Of a DNA stretch of 64,000 bases, positions 7,850-19,800 are shown piece by piece. Each line of letters opens with the position of its first letter. Positions within the stretch are counted from its first letter, which is position 1. Origin of the DNA: Candidatus Aminicenantota bacterium (GTDB lineage Bacteria; Acidobacteriota; Aminicenantia; UBA2199). The stretch lies in the NCBI GenBank assembly GCA_026393835.1, contig JAPKZK010000066.1, positions 1 to 64,000 of the forward strand, written 5' to 3'. The notes below the pieces were generated by a model. That model was not told the origin of the DNA and searched no databases. It saw nothing but the letters and a program-made list of their open reading frames with translations. Made by a program: the position numbers and the translations under genes.

Positions 7850-10800
7850 ATGTGTATATCGAAACGTACTAAAGAAATAATAATCAGCGTTCTATTATTA
7901 TGGGTTTTCACCGGTTTTTGTTTTTCCCGCCCGGCGGCGCAGGAAAGCGAAAGCATCGCCGTAGGAGAAATCACGGTAAAAGGGGCCAGTCTCAAAATCG
8001 ACCCCGCCCGGCAAAGCGTACCGGTTAACACCGAAACCGCCGTAAATACCGTTTTTTCCGTGGACTCCGCGGACAATGCCGGGATGCTGCAGGGGATGCT
8101 GGTCAAAGGAACCCTCCGGGGACCCGGCATCAATGGCCCCATTACTCTCGCCACCCTGCCCAACCACCCCTTTGCCATCCCCGGCTTTCCCGTTAAAGGC
8201 GCCTACACATTGGAGGACGTGCGATTGGAACGGAACGGCGTTATTCTTGCCGCCGCCGAACCGGCGCAGGCCGTTATCGATGTCATGGATATCGTCGTAA
8301 CCCGCGTGGAAACACGACCCCTGACCCTGGAGGAAATCCGTGAAAAAGGCATTGTCATTTCCCAGGATAACTTTTCCGTATATAATTTTTCCGTGGGTTT
8401 CCTGGTGAACAGCCAGACCGTCACCCTGGAATTTCCCATGGTTTACTCCGGCGGCAACGTTTCTATCCCCAGCGGAGTTGGCGGCGGATCGGGGTTAGGT
8501 CACTCCGTCCCGGGAAGAGAGCCGGTTCCCATCCTCTTCCAGTTACCGGAACTTCAAAGCGATTCTTCCGGTTCGGAACAGGGAAGCGCTGAAAAAACCA
8601 TCTCCGGCGTGGTCATATTTAATAACGATATCGCTTTTCTAAACCAATTTTTCAGCGTGATGTTCATCGTATCCAACCATGCGCCCGATGGTAGTAATCT
8701 GGCATTAAAGGATTTGACCGCCAAAATCACCTTTCCCGACGGATTGCGGGAAGCGCAAACCAATCCACCCCATATATTGGGCGCCGCCATACCCGTGCGC
8801 TGTCCCGGGCCCGACGGCAAGATCGGCACCGCCGACGACCTGGATATTATCCTGGCTACTTTCAGCGGCATGGCCGAATTCCTGGCCGAAGGACTCAAAG
8901 AAGGAACCCATATCGTCGGCATCGATTTCGCGGGAACATTAACCGGCCTGCCTTCGGGCGATACCAGGCTTTCCGGGAAAGCCTCAGGCGCGGTAATCGT
9001 TCGCAACCCAAAGTTTTCCGTTACCTTTTCCCACCCGTCCGTGATCCGGGAGGGGGAGGAGTATGATATTTACGTCACCATGACCAATACATCGCCGGTG
9101 GCCGCCAACCTGGTCTCACTGACCATGCCGGCCGGTCGTCTCATCGGTACGGGGCTGCTGAGCGACGAAACAGTCTCCTTCGAGACCATTGCGCCGGCCG
9201 AATCCGGGACGGCAAAGTTCCACATGATCGCCAAAGAGACGGGTCAAGTTAGGGCTTCGGCCTTTGCCGCCGACAACGGCGTGTCCGGAAAATTCGTGCT
9301 GACCGCCGGCGTCGGGGAAAAGGGCATCCCCCTTTCACCCGATACATTGGTCCTTCCCCAGTGCGCCTATTCGCTGCCCAATGATTTGATCAATGCATCG
9401 TTGATGCTTTTGGGCGAAGCCCACGGCATCGCCACCACCCCGGCCGGCGGACTGCCCCAGGGGCTGCCCTATATTAGCCAGGACACCGTAAAAGAACGGG
9501 CCGTGGAATTTGCCGAGGCCGGCCAGCGCCTGGAATACGGCGAAAGCCTTATTAATACCCTGGAAGTATTAACCCTGGATTGGTTGGGCAGCCGGATGCA
9601 AGAAATCAACTTCGATATCCTGCGGCGTCTGACGTCCAAAGGCATAACCCTGGCCCGGGAACAGGCCAAAATATTTAACGGGGAACTAAAAACCGGCAGC
9701 GCCGTCCAATTTCAACAAACCTTTACCGAGAACTGTGCCTATAAGCCGCCCTTTTTCTCCGCGCTGCTGTCTTTTAACGGAGACAACGGCGGTGGCGGCG
9801 GGAGGAACGCTTATTTAAGAATTACCGATTATTATCAAAACAAACTCTCCGACGAAGACCCACAATTAATCCGCAAGGTTCCTTACGGCGAGTTTTATTT
9901 AATGAACGACGGCGCCGGCAACCCCGTGGATTTTGCCCTGATCGGCTCCCTTGACGCCAAAAACCCTATTTATACCGTTCAAATCCTGGGGCAGGCGGAA
10001 GGAAGTTTTGATCTGTCATTGATCGTTCCCACAACGGGTGGCGTAGGTGGCTTGGGTGGGGGATTCCGGCAAGTGGTTTTCCCCGGCGTTTCAAGCGCCC
10101 CCGGTTCCGTATCCACGATTACCGTAAATATAAATGCTCCCGGCCCGGATTTTACGTTGGCCACGGACCTCAACAACGACGGCCAGGCCGAGACGCAAAC
10201 CAACGGCAATGCCGCTTCGATTCAAGCGCCGGCGCTGCAACTGATCGGCGCCGCCCAGGATTGCGGCGTCGATGACGCCGGCCACGTTACGGCCCTGTTC
10301 TTCAACCGGCCCGTGGACACGGAAACCGCCAAAGATAAAACCAATTATTTTATCGAGGGTAAAAAAATCTACGCCGCGTATCGACAGCCTTCGGGCCGGG
10401 TGGTGTTAATCGGGAGCGATAATCCCATATCGCCCTTTGTCGAGAGCCGGGTAAGGGTGGAGAATTTAAAGGACGCCGCCGGAGGACCGCTGACGCCTTC
10501 TCCGGTGGAAGTACCCATAAAAGCCACCATCAAAACCCCGGGCGGCGTTGTCTACGGCCAGGTATTAACCGCGGACGGCCAGCCGGTAACCGGCGCCAAT
10601 ATGCAGTTAACCGAGGTGAATAACGGTGAAGCCACCCGCTCCTTTAGTCGCACCGACTTATCCGGCAATTACCAATTCGATTTTGTCCGCATCCTGGCCA
10701 CACCTTTTAAAATCGAAGTAATGGATCCCACTACCGGCAAAAGCGAAAGCGTCGGCGCCCGCATCATGACCCATGGCCAGCGGCTGAGAATCGATATCGT

Positions 10801-13800
10801 CATGCGTGGCAGGGGCGGCGTCAAGGGGCGCGTGTTTAAAACCGACGGTACGCCGGTGAGTAAAGCCGTAGTAAGCGCCAGGGCGGAAAACTCCCCTGGC
10901 GGAGAATATTATCAGGCCGTCGCCAATGACGCGGGGGAATTTTTTATCGCCGACCTCCCCCTCGGCAACATCAATCTTTACGCCGCCTCCGGCGGCATGC
11001 GCGGCGCCGCCGTGACTTCGATTTCTTCTCCCGGCCAAATCCAGGAAGTCGATATAACCGTGACGGCGGCAAAAACCGCAAGCGTTTCCGGGCGTGTGCT
11101 CAAAAGCGACGGCGTCACCCCCGCGGCCGAAGCCTATCTAAACTTTTATGGGGCCAATTATTATCAAAACAGCACCCAGTCGGATGAAAACGGATTCTTT
11201 CAATTTTCCCCCGTACCCGTGGGCGGGTTTAGCATCGACGCCTATAATCCCCTGACCGGGAGCGTGGGCGGCCACGTCGCCGGTCAATTGGTAGAGAACC
11301 AGGTATTTAACGCCGCCATCATATTTCGTGGAACCGGCCGGGTTTCCGGCGTCGTGAAAAATTATGACGGCAGCTTACAGGCCGGCATCCTGGTGTACCT
11401 GGTAAACACCTCTTTTTATATGAACACCGGCGCCGATGGGACTTTCGATTTCCCGGGAGTCCCGGTAGGGTCTTACAGCGTCATGGCAGCCAGTCGAACA
11501 TTGAATGTGACGACTTCCGCCGCCGTCAAGATCATCGCCGAAGGGCAGCAGGTCAATACCGCCCTGGTATTCCCGGACAATCGTAAAGGCAGTATCGCCG
11601 GTACCGTGTATAATGTGGACGGCGTCACACCCGTTTCCTACACCCCGGTATATGTTTGCGACGGGAATTATATCGTCCGGGGCACAGCCCAAACCAATAG
11701 TAATGGCCAATTCCAGGTATCCAATCTCTCAACCGGCAGCTATATGGTATTCCTGGAGCGGGACGGTTTGGCCGGCATCGCCAATACCGCCGTGCAATTT
11801 CCCGGCCACATGGCCCAATGCAATGTGAAACTGCGGGGCAAAGGAAAAGTCATCATCGATGTTTTCGCCCCCGACGGCCAGACCGGGATCATGGCCGATG
11901 TTCAATTTAACCGCCTGGCGTTTCAAATGGAACAAGGCGATATGATCGGTTTTTGCGGCCAGGAAGATCAATATACCACGGGCGAAAGCGGGCGCCTGGA
12001 GATCGCTGATGTTTTTATGGGAGATTTTTCGGTTGTCGCCCAGAACCCCTTTTATCCCCGCGGCGCTTCGTACCGGGGCAAGATAACTGCCCAGGGCCAG
12101 GAAGTAAAGGTAAAACTGGTAATGAGACCCACCGGGAAAGTAACCGGGAAAGTGGTATCCTATGACGGCGTAACCGGGGTTCCCGGCGCCCGGGTGGAAT
12201 TAAAAGCCGGGTTGCTGCCTGCGCAGGCGCTGAATGCCGGCGCCAATGGTGAATTCGAGTTTACCCTGGTACCGCCGGGGTATTTCGAAGTTAAGGCAGA
12301 GGATACGGTTACCGGTTTTAAAGGCAACCTGGCCGGGAATATCGGCGAAGACGGCGATACCGTTGACGTGACGGTACGGCTGTTGGGCCGCGGCCAGGTA
12401 AACGGTACTGTCAAAAACAAATCCGAAGAGTTCATTGCCAATGCCGCCGTGATGCTAAAAAATATCGGCTTCCCCGATGAAACCTTCGAAGCTACTGCCG
12501 ACGGCAACGGCCATTTTACCATCTACAATGTATCGGAAGGGTCTTTTTCCGTTACCGCCTTTGATCCGGTTACCCGTTTAGGTGGACGGGCGCAGGGCAA
12601 AGTACCCGGCCACAATGCCCAGGTGGAAGTGAATGTCTATATCGATCCCTCGGGTACAGTTGCCGGGAAAATCTTAAGCCCGGACGGGACCACAGTGATG
12701 GCCAATGTGCAGGTGGTACTGAACCACTCCAGGTTTGGCGATCTGCCCATCGGTTATTACTATACCGGTGAAACCGGCGGGTACGAGTTTGAGAGGGTTC
12801 CTTCGGGTTCGTTTGTACTGGAGGCGTATCACCCGGCTTCCGGTAGGAAAGGGAAAGCCTGGGGTACACTGGTCAACGAAGGGCAGGTGTTGGAAAAAGA
12901 TATCTCCCTGGAAGGCCGCGGTACAGTGACCGGGACTGTTTTTGACGGCTCACGGGTCAATCCCGTTGCCAATGCCCCCATTAAAATAAAAAGCAGCGGG
13001 TTATATCCCTTTGAATTGGTTTCCAATACCGATGCCGACGGCAATTACAAATTCCCGCAGGTAGCACAAGGTTCTTTTGCCCTGGAGGCCACAGACCCTG
13101 CCGCCGGTTTAATAGGGAATGCTTCAGGCAAAGTAGAGTATGACGGCCAGGCCGTTTATTGCAATGTCTATACCCAGGGGACCGGCAGTGTAAAAGGGGC
13201 GGTATTTAAAGCAGACGGGCTCACCCCGTCGGCCAATGCCCGCATCGAAGTGAAATCGGGCGGGAAAACAGTCTCTGCTTACGCCGATGCTTCCGGGAAT
13301 TACCGGGTGGATGGCGTACCCCTGGGCAGCTTTTCCGTATCCGCGTTTCAGCAGCCGGGGCGGGATTACGGTACTGCAAGCGGTAAGCTCGATTTCCACG
13401 GGCAGGAAACAGGAGTCAATGTTTCATTCAAAGGGCTCGGCAGCGTGGCCGGTCGCGTGCTGGACGGAGGCGGGAACCCCGCACCCGGCATTACCGTGAC
13501 CGTGCATTCCGGCGTTGAAATTTTTTCTACCGCTTCCGGCGGTTCCGGGGCGTACCGGTTCGACGCCCTGCGCATGGGAGATTTTAGTCTTGAGGCCAAA
13601 GACCCGGTGACGCGGTTGTCCGGCACAGCCAGCGGTGAATTAACCGGCGACGGCCAGGAAGCAACCGTGGATTTAACCCTCGAACCTGCCGGCAGCATTG
13701 ATGGGAGGATATTGAACAGCGACGGCGTCACCCCGGCGCTGAACGCCTATTTAAAACTGAAAGGAAGCAATTATACACAATATTATAACACCGGTTCCGG

Positions 13801-16800
13801 GGGTGAATTCCAGTTCAATGCCGTGAAATTGGGAGATTTTACGTTGGAGGTGCTGGGCTATAACCTCAGCGGCAAAGCCAGGGCAGCCGGCCGCGTCAAC
13901 AATCACGGCGATACCGTGAACCTTAACGATATGGTCCTGGATAATATTAAACCGGCGGTCAGCGGGTTTACTCCGGCTGACGGCAGCGGTCCGGTTCCCC
14001 TTACCACTACTGTCAACGTGCAGTTTTCAGAGGCCATGCGCGCCTCTACTATCAGCACTTCTACCATCAAGCTCTCTTCCGCGCAAGGGAGTGTGGCCGG
14101 CAGCGCGGCGCTTTCCGGGGATTTACAATCAGCGGTCTTTACACCTTCGGCCCCGTTGTCCAGTTTTGTCCTCTATACCCTGACCGTGGACGGAGCCGTG
14201 GAAGATGCGGCGGGAAATGCCCTGGAAACTGCCGCATCGGCCTCTTTTACCACCTGCGATATCCAACCGCCCACCGTGGTTTCCATAGCTCCGGCCAACA
14301 ATGCTACCGGCGTTCCGACAACGGCGGCCATTTCCGTTACGTTTAATGAACCCATTGACCCGGGGAATTTCAGCGCTTCCAACCTGGTGGTGAAAAAAGC
14401 GGGCATACCCATTAATGGGGTTATTACGTTTAATGAGAATAAGCTGTGCGCTATATTGACGCCCGCCGTACTGGAAGCCAATTCCGCTTATTCCGTGACA
14501 GTGCAGGGGGCCCGGGATTTTTCCGGGAATGTCCAGGCCGCGTCGTTTAATTCGGTATTTTCCACCATCGATACCATTGCGCCTACCGTGCAGTTGGTTC
14601 CCCCGGCCCAGGGCCTCAGCGTCATCGAAGGCAGTACTGTCCAGGTCTCTGCCAATATTAGCGGCGCCACCGATGTTTCTACTGTCTATTTCTTTATTAA
14701 CGGCGAATTAAAATATATGGACAAGACCTCTCCATATTCCTACCAATTTACCGCCCCCTCGATCAGCCAGACCAACGGCGGGACCTTTTTGCTGGAAGCG
14801 CTGGCCGTGGATGTCGCCGGGAACCAGGGTAACAGGGCCAATTTAACCTTTACATTGTTGGCCGATACCCCGCCGCAAGCGACGTTAACCGGACCCACCA
14901 ATACCACGGTTTATCCGGGTGGTACTATTTCTTGTTCGGTGTCGGCGTCGGACGATATCCGTTTGACCCGTGCGACATTGACAGCCGTGGGCGGCGTTCT
15001 TAATTATACCAATACCCAGACCCTATCACAGGTTAGTTTTGCGAAAAATTATACAATTTCTATCCCTGCCAATATCCTACCGGGTACTGAAATCCAGGTT
15101 CATGCTGAAGTAGAAGACAGCCGGGGGAATGTGGTCAGTGCACCGAATATTACCCTTCATGTTCCCCAGGATCAACAAAACCCGGCGGTCTCGGTTACGG
15201 CGCCCATGGAAGGGGCGCGCTTTAAACACAATGAGGTCGTCAATATTGCGGCCCAGGCGTCCGATGATGTGGGGCTTAAAGAAGTGAGGCTTTACCTGGA
15301 CGGGCAGTTACTGGCCACACGTACCCAGGCGCCCTATACCGCTGTCTATACCGTGCCGCCGCTGGATAATGATAAAACCGTCATGGTAGAGGCTGAAGCG
15401 GAAGACCTCATGGGGAAAATTTCGGAAAGCGTGGTAAATATTGTCCTTGAGCAATTGGTAGATATCACCGCCCCAAAAGTAAAAATTGTGAACCCGGCCA
15501 ACGGCTCTTTGGTGTTTGCCGGGGAAAACCTCAAGATAAAAGTTGAGGCCACGGATGATCAAGAGGTGGTGAAAGTAGAGATATATGTAGATAATCAATT
15601 AATCAACACCATAACCCAAAGTCCGTACGAAACCACCTATACGATACCCGCGGATGCGGCTGCGGGAAGTTCCATTGCCATCAAAGCCGTTGCCACGGAT
15701 GTGGATAATAAATCGGGCAATGCCCAGGCAACGGTGAACGTCACGGCGGGGACTGTCATACCTGCCGGGACTGTCATTGAAGCCGCGAATACAACGTATG
15801 ATAATCAAACTGTAATCATCAATAGTGGAACCGTTACCATTAACGGCGCCCATACTTTCTTAAATGTATTGGTTAAAGAAAGCGGGGTGTTGATGCACTC
15901 GGCAGCCACCAGTTCAAAGATTAATATCATGCAACTTACCATTACCGGGAAACTGGCAATTGGGCTGGATGCAAAAATCTCCGTTAACGCTCGAGGTTAT
16001 TTGGGAGGTTATCAGGGAGATAATACCAATAATTATGGTCGCACCCTGGGGAATACCACCAGCGGCGGAAGCAACCTGGATTCCGGCGGCAGTTACGGCG
16101 GCTATGGCGGAAAGTACGGCAGTTATGCGGTCAATCACGTGTATGGATCGCTTTACTCTCCCCTTGATCTCGGTTCCGGCGGCGGGGCTTATGGTAGTTC
16201 AAATCCCGGCGGCAGCGGCGGCGGTGTGATCATGATCGAAGCCGGTGAAGTGATCAACGACGGTGGGATTTATGCCAACGGGGGCGGCGTCATTTATGGC
16301 GGCGGCGGTTCCGGCGGTTCCATCCAACTTCATATGACCACTTTAAAAGGCAGCGGAACCATAACCGCCAACGGCGGCAATAGCAGCAATTACGCTGCCG
16401 GCGGCGGGGGACGTATCGCTATTTATTATGAAAACACCGCTGAATTCAACCTCGCCAATATCACGGCTTACGGTGGAAAATACACCAATGGAAATGATTA
16501 TATCAAAAATGGCAGCGCGGGTAGTGTCTACCTGGAACAAACCGGCCAGGAAGCCCAATTGATTATCGATAACAATGGCGCCCAATCCGGCAATCCCCTG
16601 GTTTTCCCGGCTGTAGGTCCCGCTGTTATTACTGGCCTTTCAGCCAATGTTTTAACCGATTCCAACGCCTCTTATATGCCCGGCAGTTTGAAAGGGATGA
16701 AGGTAATACCCAATATCAATAAGAAAGAAAAAACGTTTACCATTATCAATAATACTGCCACAACCATAATCACTGATCCGGCAGAGGGCGACCTGACCAC

Positions 16801-19800
16801 TGCGGCTGCTGCGGGAGATACCTACGGCGGCATGGGGATTTTTGACGGCCATTTGAAGATTCAAAACACCTATATTGCCGAGATCGATGGCGGCGCCCGG
16901 TTGGGTAATTTGAGTGTGTCGGGAAATACACGGTTATGTCACCCGGTAGGCACCAGCAATAAGAGTTATTTCTTGTTTCTTAAAGTCGCCGGAACGATTA
17001 CCCTCGACAGCACCAGTTGTATTACAGTCAGCGCCAGGGGTTACCTGGGAGGATATTCAGGAGATAATAACAGTAATTACGGACGCACCCTGGGGAATAC
17101 CATCAGCGGCGGAAGTAACCTGGATTCCGGCGGTAGTCACGGCGGCTGTGGAGGAAAATACGCGACTTATGCAGTGAATGAAGTGTATGGATCGTTGTAT
17201 TTGCCTTCTGATCCCGGTTCCGGCGGCGGCGCTTATGGTAGTTCCAATCCCGGGGGCAGCGGCGGTGGTGTGATCATGATCGAAGCCGGTGAAGTGGTCA
17301 ACGACGGTGGGATATATGCCATTGGTGGGAGCGTCGTTTATGGCGGCGGTGGTTCCGGTGGTTCCATTCAACTCCATGTGACCACGTTAAAAGGCAGCGG
17401 GGCCATAGCCGCCAACGGCGGCAACAGCAGCAATTACGCCGGCGGCGGCGGCGGACGCATTGCCCTCTATTATGAAAACGCATCCGAATTCGACCTGGCC
17501 AAAATTACCGCTTATGGCGGGAAATACACCAACGGCACCAATGCAAATTATAACGCCGGAGCAGGGACCATTTACCAGGAGAAAAAGGGACAAACAGGGG
17601 AAATCATTATTGATAACAATGATACCGATTCCACCAACGGAACTCCCCTACCGGGAGGGAAAGCAGGTGAAATCACTGCCCTGGAAGCCCATAAATTGAC
17701 CGATGCCAATGCCGACTTTACCCCCGGCAGCCTGGTGGGAATGCTGTTAATTCCCAACTTACAGCGCGCCGATCATTTCACCATTATTGCCAATACCAAA
17801 ACCGAGATTTTCACTGATCCGGCGGATGGCGATATGACTACAGCAGCGGCCGTGAAGGACCATTATGGTTTTAAATTTCCCGGCAGTTATATATTGGACA
17901 GCAGTCAAGCTAGCATGAATGGAAGTTTTTCTATCCCGGATATGACGCTTATTAATGCCTCTCTCACTATTAACGGAAGTCTGGAAGTGGACCGCCTAAC
18001 ACTTCAAAACGGAAGTGTGATTAATCATTCCCCGGCCACAACCTCAACGGTTTACAGCTTGCAAATCAAAGCGGGAGAAATGGTCATTAAAGATAACAGC
18101 AGTATCTCTGCCAATGGTCGTGGTTATTTAGGAGGTTATCAAGGGGATAATAACAGTAATTACGGACGCACCCTGGGCAATACCACCGGGGGCGGAAGCA
18201 ACCTGGATTCCGGCGGCAGTTACGGCGGCTATGGCGGAAAGTACAGCAGCTATGCAGTCAATCATGTTTATGGCTCATTGTATTTACCTTCTGATCCGGG
18301 ATCCGGCGGCGGAGCTTATAGTAGTACTAATCCCGGGGGCTGCGGTGGCGGCGTGATTGATATCGAGGTCGGCGAATTGCTCCTTGAGGGTGGAATTTAC
18401 TCCAATGGCGGCGGCGTCATTTATGGCGGCGGCGGCTCCGGAGGCTCTATTCAACTCCATGTAACCACATTAAAAGGCAGCGGGACCATAACCGCCAACG
18501 GCGGCAACTGCAGCAATTACGCCGGCGGAGGAGGGGGACGTATCGCTATTTATTATGAAAACGCTTCTGAATTCAACCTTGCCAATGTCACTGCCTACGG
18601 TGGAAAATATACCAATGGAAACAATAGTAATTACAATGGCAGCGCCGGGACCATCTACTTAAACCAGGCCAACCAGGAAGCCCAATTGGTCATCAATAAC
18701 AATGGCACCCAATCCGGCAATCCCCTGGTTTTCCCAGCGGTGGGGCCGTCTTCTATTACTGGTCTTTCTGCCAATGTTTTAACCGATTCCAGCGCCTCTT
18801 ATATGCCCGGCAGTTTGAAAGGGATGAAGGTAATACCCAATATCAATAAGAAAGAAAAAACTTTTACCATTATCGATAATACTGCCACAACCATAATCAC
18901 TGATCCGGCAGAGGGCGACCTGACCACCGCGACTGCTGTGGGAGACACCTACGGCGGCATGGGTGTATTTGACGGTCACTTGAGGATTCAAAACACCTAT
19001 ATTGCCGAGATCAATGGCGGCGCACGGTTGGGTAATTTGAGTGTGTCGGGGAATACCCGGTTATGCCACCCGATTAACACCAGTACGAAGAGTTATTTCT
19101 TGTATCTCCGGGTCACCGATACGATTACCGTCGACAGCACCAGTTTTATTACAGTTAGCGCCAGGGGTTACCTGGGAGGATATTTAGGAGATAATAACAG
19201 TAATTATGGCCGCACCCTGGGGAATACCACCAGCGGCGGGAGTAACCTGGATTCCGGCGGCAGTTACGGCGGTTGTGGAGGAAAATATTCGACTTATGCA
19301 GTGAATGAAGTGTATGGATCGTTGTATTTGCCTTCTGATCCCGGTTCCGGCGGCGGGGCTTATAGTAGTTCCTACCCCGGGGGCAGCGGCGGCGGTGTGA
19401 TCGATATAGGGGCTGGGGAATTGCTCCTGGAGGGTGGGATTTATGCCAATGGGGTCGGTGTCACTTATGGCGGCGGCGGGTCCGGCGGCTCCATCCAACT
19501 CCATGTGACCACATTAAAAGGCAGCGGAACCATAACCGCCAATGGCGGCAACAGCAACAATTATGCCGGCGGCGGCGGTGGACGCATTGCCCTCTATTAT
19601 GAAACCGCATCCGAATTCGACCTGGCCAAAATTACAACTTATGGCGGGAAATACATCAACGGCAGCAATGCCAATTACAACGCCGGCGCCGGTACCATTT
19701 ATCTGAAATCATCCTCAGCCGCGTTCGGCGATCTGATAGTAAACAATAACGGCACTCTCACCGGCACCAACTCGACAACTCTGCCTGCGGTGGGCCAAGG